Of a stretch of 64,000 nt of DNA, positions 8,326 through 15,895 are shown one piece after another; the first letter of the stretch is position 1; every line of letters starts with the position of its first letter. Below the pieces are notes generated by a model. The model did no database searches. It was not told the origin of the DNA and saw only the letters and a program-made list of their open reading frames with translations. Source of the DNA: JB111 sp049856175 (GTDB lineage: Bacteria > Actinomycetota > Actinomycetes > Actinomycetales > Actinomycetaceae); NCBI RefSeq assembly GCF_049856175.1, contig NZ_JBNDNA010000005.1:1-64000 (forward strand). The letters are read 5' to 3'. Made by a program: the position numbers and the translations under genes.

Positions 8326-8427
8326 CCTCCGAGGGCCCGGGAATGGCCCGGGGGTCTCCTCGGTTGGACGGGGTGGAAGACGTGCTCCGCCCGCGGCGGG
8401 CACGCCCACGGACGAAGGGAGCGCCAC

Positions 8428-8805
8428 ATGGCGACCACTCAGATCACGCAGGACGACTTCCAGAGCACGATCACCGGCGACGGCATCACGCTCGTGGACT
8501 TCTGGGCCGACTGGTGCGGGCCGTGCAAGCAGTTCGGCCCGGTCTACGAGAAGGTCTCCGAGGAGAACCCGGACGTCACCTTCGCAAAGGTCGACACGGA
8601 CGCGAACCAGGAGCTCGCCGCCCAGCTGCAGATCACGTCGATCCCCACGCTCATGGCGTTCCGCGACGGGGTGCTCGTCTACAACAAGCCGGGCGCCGTC
8701 CCCGCGAAGAACCTCGAGCAGATCCTCACCGCCGTCCGTGAGCTGGACATGGACGAGATCAGGAAGCAGATCGCCGAGCACGAGGCCGGCCACTCCGACG
8801 AGTGA
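8428..8805 (+). CDS. trxA: Thioredoxin
   Basis: 125 residues, slightly long for a thioredoxin. The active site is WCGPC within VDFWADWCGPCKQFGPVYEKV, and the cis-Pro segment is TSIPTLMAFRDG. It is a cytosolic disulfide reductase. The ATG has a GAAGGGA site. The last 20 residues are a charged helix beyond the fold. The stop TGA is the TGA of a GAGTGAGCG repeat copy, and a second copy follows 23 bases later. Confidence 0.94.
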   Translation: MATTQITQDDFQSTITGDGITLVDFWADWCGPCKQFGPVYEKVSEENPDVTFAKVDTDANQELAAQLQITSIPTLMAFRDGVLVYNKPGAVPAKNLEQILTAVRELDMDEIRKQIAEHEAGHSDE

Positions 8806-8841
8806 GCGCGGTTCCGCCTGGCGAGTGAGCGCGGTTCTGCC
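8799..8841 (+). repeat. Two tandem copies of the GAGTGAGCG 3'-flank repeat
   Basis: Copies at 8799-8818 and 8821-8841 are offset by 23 bases and differ by a single base in the core. The first contains the thioredoxin stop codon. Both are in the sense direction of thioredoxin. Confidence 0.8.
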
Positions 8842-8855
8842 GCGCGACCGACCTG

Positions 8856-8909
8856 ACGACGAAGCGCCGTCCCTCCGGTTCCACGACCGGAGGGACGGCG
8901 CTTCGTCGT
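8856..8909 (+). terminator. Intrinsic terminator-like hairpin after thioredoxin
   Basis: A perfect 24-bp stem (8856-8879 with 8886-8909) on a 6-base loop. It lies between convergent genes and can serve both strands. No long T run follows, as is usual in high-GC actinobacteria. Confidence 0.85.
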
Positions 8910-8950
8910 TCGTCGGACGGACAGCTGTCCCACCGCGGCTGCACACATGA

Positions 8951-9019
8951 CAGAACCGCGCTCACTCGCCGAGCAAAGTTCGGCACGCCCGTCACCGGAC
9001 AGAACTCCGCTCACTCGCC
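8951..9019 (-). repeat. Two copies of the GAGTGAGCG repeat downstream of the luciferase-like gene
   Basis: Minus-strand copies are at 8951-8970 (core as in the thioredoxin copy) and 9000-9019 (GCGGAG variant). Both read in the sense of the gene ending at 9042. Confidence 0.75.
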
Positions 9020-9041
9020 ACACAGGGCGGGCGGATGCCGA

Positions 9042-10037
9042 TCAGGCGAGGTGGGTGAGGATTGCCGTGAGGTCGGCGGGCACCGAGATCGGGACGAGGA
9101 CCAGGCCATCGGCGAGGTCGGCGAAGCCGCGCGCCTCCGCCAGCACGTCCTCGGGCGAGCCGATGATGGCGGCGGATCCCGTCCAGGGCAGGTCCCGCTG
9201 CTCGACGGCGGCGATGTCGGCCACGAGCTCGGTCCGGGCCAGCGCCCGCTCGCGGCGATCGGCGATCGCCACGTGGAGCTCCACGAGCACGCGCACCTCC
9301 GCGCCGGCCTCGGCCGCGCCACGCCGGACGGCGGCGACGAACTCGCGCACCCGCTCGTGGTGGACGGCCCGTACGACGACCGTGCCGCCGGCGCGCCCCG
9401 CGGCCAGGCCCTCGTCCACGGCGTTGACGTAGGGCGCGGGACGCACGCGGGTACCGGCCGGCGCCCGGGTGACGCCCGCGGTGCGCGCACGGCTCGCGGA
9501 GGCCCGTGTCGCGGCGGCGTGGCGCGCCGAGTCGGCGGTGAGGCCCGCGCCGGCCGGCACGGACCCGGCGCCGTGCGCGTCCGTGCCTCCGGGCAGGAGG
9601 ACGTCGACGCCGGCATCGGTGAGGCGCTCGCCCGTGCGCCGGGCGTCGGATCCGGCGTCGGTGCGCCACGGCGCGTCCGAGCGCAGGTGGAACGCGGGCG
9701 AGAGCGCGACCTCGGTCAGGCCCGTCTGGCGCGCCGCGTGGGCATGCCGGGCGAGCCGGGGCAGGTCGGCGGTGTCGACGGGCAGGTCGGCCTCGGGGTC
9801 GGTGACGGCCGCGCCGAGGCCCGACAGGTCGACGACGATCGCGCCGCCGATCCGTCCCGATGCCGGGCGGGCGCCGGACTGTGCCGGAGCGGTCGGCGTC
9901 GTGGGCCGCGCCTGCGCAGCCGGGGTCCGGCGGATCGCGGTGCCCGTCGTCGCGGGGGTGGTCGTCGGGCTGGTCGTCACGGGGCCGTTCGTCGTCGTGG
10001 ACGTGGCGGTTCGGGCAGAGATCAGTGTGGTGCTCAT
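9042..10037 (-). CDS. Luciferase-like (LLM) flavin oxidoreductase family protein, divergent
   Basis: 331 residues. The C-terminal half resembles the LLM family: a VVVRAVHHERVREFVAAVRR segment, VELHVAIADRRERALARTE, and WTGSAAIIGSPEDVLAE followed by a DGLVLVPISVP ending. The first 65 residues are Thr/Pro/Ala-rich and the middle is Ala/Gly/Thr-rich, so flavin and substrate residues are hard to place; it may be a decayed or specialised member. A SAM-IV riboswitch and a leader ORF lie upstream, so a role in sulfur assimilation, such as desulfonation, is likely by context. The ATG was kept because no better start is near the conserved part. Confidence 0.6.
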   Translation of the reverse strand: MSTTLISARTATSTTTNGPVTTSPTTTPATTGTAIRRTPAAQARPTTPTAPAQSGARPASGRIGGAIVVDLSGLGAAVTDPEADLPVDTADLPRLARHAHAARQTGLTEVALSPAFHLRSDAPWRTDAGSDARRTGERLTDAGVDVLLPGGTDAHGAGSVPAGAGLTADSARHAAATRASASRARTAGVTRAPAGTRVRPAPYVNAVDEGLAAGRAGGTVVVRAVHHERVREFVAAVRRGAAEAGAEVRVLVELHVAIADRRERALARTELVADIAAVEQRDLPWTGSAAIIGSPEDVLAEARGFADLADGLVLVPISVPADLTAILTHLA

Positions 10038-10062
10038 GGCAGGAGGGTCCTCACGGGTTCCC

Positions 10063-10086
10063 GCCGTCGGCGGCTGCGCCGACGGC
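10063..10086 (-). promoter_or_regulatory. Hairpin just before the luciferase-like start
   Basis: A 10-bp perfect stem with a 4-base loop lies 26 bases upstream of the ATG, in the leader mRNA. It could affect translation or late termination. Confidence 0.5.
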
Positions 10087-10190
10087 TGTGCGATGACCGG
10101 GAGTCGTGCGGGCGGGACGTGTCACTCGTCCCGGGAGGCCGCACCTCGACCGGTGTGACGCGGCGCGGGAGCGCGGCGTCGCTGGTGTCT

Positions 10191-10225
10191 CCGGGCTGTC
10201 AGGCCGACATTCGCCGACAGCCCGG
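10191..10225 (-). terminator. Attenuator-like hairpin overlapping the end of the leader ORF
   Basis: A 10-bp stem (10191-10200 with 10216-10225) on a 15-base loop. The leader ORF runs through the hairpin, with its Cys codon in the first arm and its stop in the second, so a ribosome on the ORF would block folding. This is the geometry expected of translation-coupled attenuation. Confidence 0.55.
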
Positions 10226-10291
10226 GCGCATGCACATCATCGCCGGGAGGAGGGTGGAGCTGGATCGGTGGGTGCTCACCTGCTGCATCAT
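10199..10291 (-). CDS. 30-residue leader peptide rich in Met with two Cys
   Basis: A short ORF between the SAM-IV riboswitch and the luciferase-like gene. The ATG has an AAGGA site seven bases upstream. The product starts MMQQVSTHRSS and ends PAMMCMRPGCRRMSA, with six Met and two Cys among 30 residues. Met/Cys clustering in a leader of a sulfur-responsive transcript suggests ribosome stalling when these amino acids run short; that is inference. The stop lies inside a hairpin. It is too short for homology-based confidence. Confidence 0.5.
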   Translation of the reverse strand: MMQQVSTHRSSSTLLPAMMCMRPGCRRMSA

Positions 10292-10317
10292 GTCCGGATC
10301 CTTCGTGCAAGGGCGCC

Positions 10318-10433
10318 TGCTGCGCCGGGCGTTGCTCCACGGACGTGGAGCCAGGTCATCACCCGGAGCACCCCCGCCACACGAGGGGGGTTGCCGACCA
10401 GCGAGCCGGGGCTTCGCACTGGTTCTCAAGACC
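10318..10433 (-). promoter_or_regulatory. SAM-IV riboswitch
   Basis: The minus strand matches the actinobacterial SAM-IV family (such as the Mycobacterium tuberculosis example) as I recall it. In order it has GGTCTTGAG, AAGCCCCGGCTCGCTGGTCG, GGCAACCCCCC, GGGGTGCTCCGGGTGATGACC closing the first helix, a further GCTCCAC/GTGGAGC hairpin, and a CGCCCGGCGC 3' segment for the pseudoknot. SAM binding should turn the transcript off. The 5' end is about the expected start of the promoter at 10441-10470. Confidence 0.9.
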
Positions 10434-10440
10434 TGGATGG

Positions 10441-10470
10441 ACCGTAGGCACCGCAACGGGCGTCCGTCAA
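10441..10470 (-). promoter_or_regulatory. Promoter of the riboswitch-controlled transcript
   Basis: -35 TTGACG (10465-10470) and -10 TACGGT (10441-10446) are separated by 18 bases. It is one of the most consensus-like promoters in the window. The start site would fall at the riboswitch 5' end. Confidence 0.75.
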
Positions 10471-10564
10471 CGAGGGAGCGGTCACGTCTCACCTGTCGGA
10501 CGTCGGGCGGTTGTGGTGAAGGGACAGGCGACGCCCACCGCGACGAGTGCGGGGGAAAGACCAT

Positions 10565-10611
10565 GAGTGCGGGGACTAGATCCCCGACCTCGTCCACCTG
10601 TCCCCGCACTC
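10565..10611 (-). terminator. Hairpin downstream of proB
   Basis: Arms GAGTGCGGGGAC (10565-10576) and its complement (10600-10611) enclose 23 bases, and a further GAGTGCGGGG lies at 10544-10553. It sits 39 bases after the proB stop and would end the proB transcript before the riboswitch promoter. Confidence 0.65.
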
Positions 10612-10649
10612 GTTGCCAGGACGCGGCCCATGGCGGCGGAGGAGCCGCC

Positions 10650-11798
10650 TCAGCGGCCCTGCGCGCGCCCGCCCACGTCCCGCATGACGGCGAGGTCGTC
10701 GCGGTGCACGGCGGGCCGCAGCTTCGCCCGCTCCTCGGCCGGCGCGGCCACGAGCGCAGCGAGCTCGCGGGCGTCGTACCCGGTGACGCCCCGGGCCACG
10801 AGCCCGTCCGGACCGAGGATCTCGACGACGTCCCCGGCCTCGAAGTCGCCGACCACCTCGGTGATGCCGGGGATCAGCAGCGAGCGCTGGCGCTCCCCCA
10901 CGGCGGCGGCGGCCCCGGCGTCGACGACGACGCTGCCGCGCGGGCGGGCCGCGTGCGCGAGCCAGAGGCGCCGGGCCGACATCCGGCGTCCACGTGCCGA
11001 GAACCAGGTGCCGACGGGCCGGCCGGCGAGGGCGTCGGCGGCGTGGTCGGCGTCGGTGAGGACGACCGGGATGCCCGAGCCGGTGGCGATCGCGGCCGCC
11101 TCGAGCTTCGTCACCATGCCCCCGGTGCCGACGGCCGAGCCGCGGGCCGTGACCTGGACGCCGGCCAGGTCCTCGGGCCCGGACACCACGGGGATCAGGG
11201 AGGAGGTGGGCGAGGCGGGGTGGCCGTCGTAGAGACCGTCGACGTCGGTGAGCAGCACGAGCGCGTCGGCCCGCACGAGGTGGGCCACCAGTGCGGCCAG
11301 CCGGTCGTTGTCGCCGAAGCGGATCTCGTCGGTGGCCACGGCGTCGTTCTCGTTGACGATCGGCGTGACGCCGAGGGTGAGGAGCCGGTCGAGGGCACGC
11401 GCGGCGTTGACGTTGCTCTGGCGGCGCACGAGATCCTCGGCGGTGAGCAGGACCTGACCGACCCGCCGCCCGTGCCGCGCGAACGCCTCCGTGTAGCGGG
11501 CGAGGATCATGCCCTGACCGACGGAGGCGGCGGCCTGCTGCGTGGCGAGGTCCTTCGGCCTGGCGCTGAGCCCGAGCGGCGCGATGCCGGCGGCGATGGC
11601 GCCCGAGCTGACGAGCACCACCTGCCGGCCCTGCGCGACGCGCGTGGCCAGCAGGGTGGAGAGCTGGCCGATGCGCTCGAGGTCGAGCGCGCCGTCGCTC
11701 CTGGTGAGGGAGGACGATCCGATCTTCACGACGACGCACCCCGCCCGCGCGAGGAGCGCACGGTTCGCGAGGGGTCGGTGGACGGTCGGGAAGCTCAC
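10650..11798 (-). CDS. proB: Glutamate 5-kinase
   Basis: 382 residues: an amino-acid kinase domain (1-260, with VVKIGSSSLT, VSSGAIAAG and the QRVRFGDND-like EIRFGDNDRLAALVA segment) followed by a C-terminal PUA domain (about 285-370). It phosphorylates glutamate in the first step of proline synthesis and is normally feedback-inhibited by proline. The start is GTG, with a weak -10-like CACAAT six bases upstream. It lies downstream of obgE on the same strand, with a repeat pair between them. Confidence 0.95.
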   Translation of the reverse strand: MSFPTVHRPLANRALLARAGCVVVKIGSSSLTRSDGALDLERIGQLSTLLATRVAQGRQVVLVSSGAIAAGIAPLGLSARPKDLATQQAAASVGQGMILARYTEAFARHGRRVGQVLLTAEDLVRRQSNVNAARALDRLLTLGVTPIVNENDAVATDEIRFGDNDRLAALVAHLVRADALVLLTDVDGLYDGHPASPTSSLIPVVSGPEDLAGVQVTARGSAVGTGGMVTKLEAAAIATGSGIPVVLTDADHAADALAGRPVGTWFSARGRRMSARRLWLAHAARPRGSVVVDAGAAAAVGERQRSLLIPGITEVVGDFEAGDVVEILGPDGLVARGVTGYDARELAALVAAPAEERAKLRPAVHRDDLAVMRDVGGRAQGR

Positions 11799-11860
11799 CG
11801 GGACATTGTGCCGCGGGGGCCGGGGGCTCCCGGCGCGCGTCCAGCCGCCCGGACCGATAT

Positions 11861-11894
11861 GCGCTCACTCGCGAGGCAGAACCGCGCTCACTCG
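11861..11894 (-). repeat. GAGTGAGCG repeat pair at the obgE stop codon
   Basis: A full minus-strand copy (11875-11894) contains the obgE TGA, and a second, truncated copy (11861-11872) follows at a 23-base offset. The offset is the same as after thioredoxin. Confidence 0.78.
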
Positions 11895-13411
11895 TGGTCG
11901 GAGGGGTCGGCCCAGTGGCCGGCCCTGCGCTCGGTCCACAGTTCCTCGCGCGCGGCGGTCTTGGCGTCCATCGACTCGTGGAACTCGCGGCGCTTCTCGG
12001 CGCGGGTGGGGCGGCGTCGCTCGTCCTCGACCCGGAGGTCGGTGCCGCGCGGTCCGAGGTGCTCGGCGCCGGTGGTCATCGTCGGCTCCCAGTCGAACAG
12101 GACGCCGCCGTCGGCGGGGCCGATGACGACCGTGTCCCCGGGCACGGCACCGGCCCTCATCAGCTCGGTCTCGACGCCGAGCCGCGCGAGACGGTCAGCG
12201 AGATAGCCGACGGCCTCGTCGTTGCCGAAGTCGGTCTGCTTGACCCAGCGCTCGGGGCGCCTGCCCCGCACCTGGAAGAACGGCTCGTCGGCACTGCCCT
12301 TGCGCGTGACGGTGAAGCCGGCGTCGTCGACCGCGGTGGGCCGCAGCACCACGCGCGGCGCGACCGCCGGACCCGCCTCGGCGCGCGCCCGGGCCACGAT
12401 CTCCGACAGGGCGAACGTCAGCGGGCGCAGGCCCTCGTGCGTGGCCGTGGACACGGCGAAGACCTTGAGGCCGCGCGCCTCGAGGTCGGGGCGGACGAAC
12501 TCGGCGAGCTCGCGCGCCTCGGGCACGTCGATCTTGTTGAGCACCACCACGCGGGGCCGCTCCATGAGCGGCACGCCCGAGCCGGCGATGTCGAGGTCGG
12601 CGGAGTAGGCGGCGAGCTCGGACTCGATCGTGTCGAGGTCGGAGATGGGGTCGCGGCCGGGCTCGAGGGTGGCGCAGTCGAGGACGTGGACGAGCACCGC
12701 GCACCGCTCGACGTGGCGGAGGAACTCCAGCCCCAGCCCCTTGCCCGAGGACGCGCCCGGGATGAGGCCGGGGACGTCGGCCACGGTGAAGCGCTCCTCC
12801 CCGGCCATGACGACCCCCAGGTTGGGGATGAGCGTGGTGAACGGGTAGTCCGCGATCTTGGGCCGCGCGGCGCTGACGGTCGCGATGAGGGAGGACTTGC
12901 CGGCGGAGGGGAACCCGACGAGCGCGACGTCGGCGACGGACTTGACCTCGAGGACGACGTCGCGCTCCTCCCCCTCCTCGCCCAGGAGGGCGAAGCCGGG
13001 CGCCTTGCGGCGCGGGGAGGCCAGCGCGGCGTTGCCGAGTCCACCGCGGCCGCCGGCGGCGATGACGACCGACGTGCCGGCGCCGACGAGGTCAGCGATG
13101 ACCTCGCCGTCGGCGGACTTCACGACCGTGCCGTCGGGGACGCCGAGGATCATGTCCGCGCCGTTCGCGCCCTGGCGCATGTCGCCCGCGCCCTGGCCGC
13201 CGCTGGGCGCGCGCCGGTGCGGCGAGTGGTGGTAGTCGAGCAGCGTGTGGATCTGGGGGTCGACGACGAGGACCACGTCCCCGCCGTTGCCGCCGTTCGC
13301 GCCGTCGGGCCCGGCCAGGGGCTTGAACTTCTCGCGGCGGATCGAGGCGACGCCGTGCCCGCCGTTGCCGCCGGCGGCATGCAGGACGACCCGGTCGACG
13401 AAGCTGGCCAT
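11888..13411 (-). CDS. obgE: GTPase ObgE/CgtA
   Basis: 507 residues in three parts. An N-terminal Obg fold with glycine-rich loops (AAGGNGGHG, DGANGGNGGD) is followed by a G domain with P-loop GFPSAGKSSL, switch DVPGLIPGAS and NKID. The third part is a C-terminal OCT domain and acidic/basic tail. It acts in late 50S assembly and stress signalling. The ATG has a CGGAGGA site; the longer frame upstream was rejected. The gene follows rplU and rpmA, the conserved order. Confidence 0.97.
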   Translation of the reverse strand: MASFVDRVVLHAAGGNGGHGVASIRREKFKPLAGPDGANGGNGGDVVLVVDPQIHTLLDYHHSPHRRAPSGGQGAGDMRQGANGADMILGVPDGTVVKSADGEVIADLVGAGTSVVIAAGGRGGLGNAALASPRRKAPGFALLGEEGEERDVVLEVKSVADVALVGFPSAGKSSLIATVSAARPKIADYPFTTLIPNLGVVMAGEERFTVADVPGLIPGASSGKGLGLEFLRHVERCAVLVHVLDCATLEPGRDPISDLDTIESELAAYSADLDIAGSGVPLMERPRVVVLNKIDVPEARELAEFVRPDLEARGLKVFAVSTATHEGLRPLTFALSEIVARARAEAGPAVAPRVVLRPTAVDDAGFTVTRKGSADEPFFQVRGRRPERWVKQTDFGNDEAVGYLADRLARLGVETELMRAGAVPGDTVVIGPADGGVLFDWEPTMTTGAEHLGPRGTDLRVEDERRRPTRAEKRREFHESMDAKTAAREELWTERRAGHWADPSDHE

Positions 13412-13484
13412 GGGGTCCTCCGGATGGGACGGGAGCGGGCGAGGAACGAGGGACGACGTGCGGTCGGCCGGGCGGGCCGGGTAC

Positions 13485-13523
13485 GACGAGGGGCGGACGG
13501 CATCATGCCGTCCGCCCCTCGTC
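13485..13523 (-). terminator. Strong hairpin between rpmA and obgE
   Basis: Two perfect 19-base arms are separated by one base. It could stop most transcripts after rpmA, lowering obgE relative to the ribosomal proteins. Confidence 0.8.
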
Positions 13524-13541
13524 GACGTGGATGGGTGGTGC

Positions 13542-13799
13542 TCAGGCCTCCACGGGCACGATGTTGACGACGCTGCGGTCGCGACGACGGCCGAACTGCA
13601 CGGTGCCGGCCTCGAGGGCGAACAGCGTGTCGTCCTTGCCACGGCCGACGCCGAGACCCGGGTGGAGGCGGGTGCCGCGCTGGCGGACGAGGATCTCGCC
13701 GGCCTTGACGACCTGACCGCCGAAGCGCTTGACGCCCAGTCGCTGCGCGGTGGAGTCGCGGCCGTTCTTCGAGGAACTGGCGCCCTTCTTCGTTGCCAT
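13542..13799 (-). CDS. rpmA: Ribosomal protein bL27
   Basis: 85 residues, full length. It starts MATKKGASSSKNGRDS and has the family block RLGVKRFGGQ and RQRGTRLHPGLGVGRGKDDTL. The N-terminal tail reaches the peptidyl transferase centre. It lies downstream of rplU on the same strand, separated by 83 bases. Confidence 0.98.
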   Translation of the reverse strand: MATKKGASSSKNGRDSTAQRLGVKRFGGQVVKAGEILVRQRGTRLHPGLGVGRGKDDTLFALEAGTVQFGRRRDRSVVNIVPVEA

Positions 13800-13882
13800 C
13801 TCGTCTGCTCTCTCTTCGGTAGAGGTGGTGCGCTCGCGCGCGTGCGTCGTGGTGGGGTGACCGGCCGGGGCCGGTCGCTGGG

Positions 13883-14200
13883 TCAGCTGATGCCGGTGAC
13901 CTTGAGCCGCGTGAGCGACTGGCGGTGGCCCTGGCGACGGCTGTAGCCCGTCTTGTTCTTGTACCGCAGGATCGTGACCTTCTTGCCCTTCTCGGCACGG
14001 ACGATCTCGGCGGTGACCTTGGCGGAGATGCCGTCGGCGGAGGTGGTGACCTTCTCGCCGTCGACGAGCAGGATCGGGGTCAGCTCGACGGTGTCGCCGG
14101 GCGCACCGGCCATCTTGTTGACGACGACGATGTCGCCGACGGACACCTTCTCCTGCCGGCCGCCGGCCTTGACGATCGCGTAGACCACGTTGCTGCTCAT
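13883..14200 (-). CDS. rplU: Ribosomal protein bL21
   Basis: 105 residues. It starts MSSNVVYAIVKAGGRQEKV and ends with the family block KNKTGYSRRQGHRQ. It is the first gene of the rplU-rpmA-obgE unit, with a promoter about 107 bases upstream. Confidence 0.98.
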   Translation of the reverse strand: MSSNVVYAIVKAGGRQEKVSVGDIVVVNKMAGAPGDTVELTPILLVDGEKVTTSADGISAKVTAEIVRAEKGKKVTILRYKNKTGYSRRQGHRQSLTRLKVTGIS

Positions 14201-14306
14201 CTCTGTATCGCTGCTGGGGGAACCTGCCGCCCACCGGTGGCGGGCGCGCCTCGGCCTGTCGGCCTCGGGGGTTCTTCTCGATCGGCGCAGCGCGCGCCGA
14301 CGCCCC

Positions 14307-14335
14307 AGGTTACGCACCGCCCCGCCCGGCGGCAA
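14307..14335 (-). promoter_or_regulatory. Promoter of rplU-rpmA-obgE
   Basis: -35 TTGCCG and -10 TAACCT are 17 bases apart, leaving an mRNA leader of about 100 bases before rplU. Confidence 0.6.
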
Positions 14336-14364
14336 GGCTGAGACGTGCGGCGACGGCCCGTACC

Positions 14365-14386
14365 GCCTGTGTGATCCCGCACAGGC
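14365..14386. promoter_or_regulatory. Inverted repeat at the DUF4921 promoter, possible operator
   Basis: GCCTGTG and CACAGGC flank eight bases and cover the place expected for the -35 of the downstream promoter. No regulator is assigned. Confidence 0.4.
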
Positions 14387-14401
14387 GCCTGCCCGCCGCA
14401 C

Positions 14402-14407
14402 TACCGT
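14402..14407 (+). promoter_or_regulatory. -10 box TACCGT, leaderless promoter
   Basis: TACCGT ends six bases before the ATG of the DUF4921 gene. The GGAGGG in the gap could act as a ribosome site only if the mRNA started earlier. Confidence 0.5.
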
Positions 14408-14413
14408 GGAGGG

Positions 14414-15796
14414 ATGCCCCAGCCCTACGCACCCGGCGCGGCACCGCTGACCAGGATGACCGACGGGACGATCAAGCAGGTCTCCCCGTTCACGGGCACC
14501 GAGGTCTGGACCGTCCCAGGACGTGCGCACCGGCCGGTCGGGCAGCCGGCCACCGAGCCGGTCGCGCTGGACCCGGACCTGCACGGTCGGCACTGCGCGT
14601 TCTGCCACCTGCGCTACGACGAGACGCCGCCCGAGAAGGCCCGGCTCGTGCGTCGAGCGGGGCCGGGCGCCGCGGGCGCCAGGAGAAACAAGGGCGGCAA
14701 CCCTGACGACTGGGAGCTCCTCCGCGGCCTCCCGGCGGCACGGATGTTCGACACCGTCGCGGAGCTGCGCCGCATCCCCAACCTGTTCGAGATCCTCTCC
14801 TTCGACTACTGGCACCAGAACTACGGATACGAGGTGCCCGAGGACGTGGCGCGTCGTCGAGAGGCGTACCTCGCGACGCCCGACGGCGAGGAGCACGTCG
14901 CCCGGGTGGTCGGCCAGCGCCTCCGGGCCGCCGGGGACACGACGACGACCTGGCAGTCGATGGACGCCGCCGAGCGCCTCAGGCACGCCACGGCGTTCTT
15001 CGGGGGCGGGCACGACGTCGTCGTCGCGAGGCGCCACTTCACCGACGACGCGACGACAGACGCCGACCTGGCCTCCTCGGGAACTCTCACCCCCGACGAG
15101 CACCACCGGTACACGGCGTTCACGGTCGACGCCCTGCACTCGCTCTACGAGGCCAACCGGTATGCCCGCTACGTCGCGGTGTTCCAGAACTGGCTGAAGC
15201 CCGCGGGCGCATCGTTCGACCACCTCCACAAGCAGCTCGTGGCCATCGACGAGCGGGGCACCCAGGCCGAGCTCGAGCTCCAGCGGCTGCGCGCCAACCC
15301 CAACCTCTTCAACGAGGCGGCCGTCAACTACGCCCAGTACCAGAACCTGGTGGTGGCGGAGAACGACCACGCGATCGCGTTCGCCGGGTTCGGCCACCGC
15401 TACCCCACCGTCGAGATCTACTCCCGTTCGGCACGCACCGCGCCCTGGGAGCACTCCGACGAGGAGCTCCGCGCGGTCTCCGACCTCGTGCACGCCGCCC
15501 ACGCGGCGACCGGCACGCTCGTGCCCTCCAACGAGGAGTGGCACCACCAGCCCGCCGACGTCGACCAGCCGATGCCGTGGCGGATCATGCTCAAGTGGCG
15601 CGTCTCGACCCTCGCGGGGTTCGAGGGCGGCACGAAGATCTACCTCAACACCATCGACCCGTGGACGCTGCGCGACCGGATCGTCGATCGGCTCTACACC
15701 CTGCGCGACGACGGGAGGATCGCCGCGGACATGCGCATCGCGACCGAGGCCGAGTGCCGGCCCAATCCCCTGCGCTACCACCCGCTCGTCCGCTGA
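14414..15796 (+). CDS. DUF4921 family protein, GalT/HIT-like
   Basis: 460 residues. It resembles galactose-1-phosphate uridylyltransferase-type HIT proteins: a zinc-type pair Cys61/Cys64 (CAFCHLRYDE) and a histidine motif FDHLHKQLV near residue 270, where GalT has its catalytic HxH. The C-terminal LRYHPLVR is distinctive. The match is to the family commonly named DUF4921; the substrate is unknown, so it should not be called GalT. It converges with rne. Confidence 0.8.
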   Translation: MPQPYAPGAAPLTRMTDGTIKQVSPFTGTEVWTVPGRAHRPVGQPATEPVALDPDLHGRHCAFCHLRYDETPPEKARLVRRAGPGAAGARRNKGGNPDDWELLRGLPAARMFDTVAELRRIPNLFEILSFDYWHQNYGYEVPEDVARRREAYLATPDGEEHVARVVGQRLRAAGDTTTTWQSMDAAERLRHATAFFGGGHDVVVARRHFTDDATTDADLASSGTLTPDEHHRYTAFTVDALHSLYEANRYARYVAVFQNWLKPAGASFDHLHKQLVAIDERGTQAELELQRLRANPNLFNEAAVNYAQYQNLVVAENDHAIAFAGFGHRYPTVEIYSRSARTAPWEHSDEELRAVSDLVHAAHAATGTLVPSNEEWHHQPADVDQPMPWRIMLKWRVSTLAGFEGGTKIYLNTIDPWTLRDRIVDRLYTLRDDGRIAADMRIATEAECRPNPLRYHPLVR

Positions 15797-15833
15797 CTCC
15801 GCCCGAGCTCGTCGAGCGTGCGGGTCGTGGCCC

Positions 15834-15882
15834 ACGAGCGAGGGCGGCAGTCGCGAGTTCGCGACCACCGCCCCCTCACTCG
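15834..15882. terminator. Bidirectional hairpin between DUF4921 and rne
   Basis: A long imperfect stem centred on TCGCGA-GT-TCGCGA, with outer arms ACGAG/CTCGT and GAGGGCGG against CCGCCCCCTC. It sits between convergent stops. Confidence 0.7.
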
Positions 15883-15895
15883 TCGACGCCGGCGG

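Noticed and set aside
14414..15796. Calling the DUF4921 gene galT
   Set aside because: It keeps only HIT/GalT-like hallmarks. The overall sequence and length differ, and no galactose genes are nearby.
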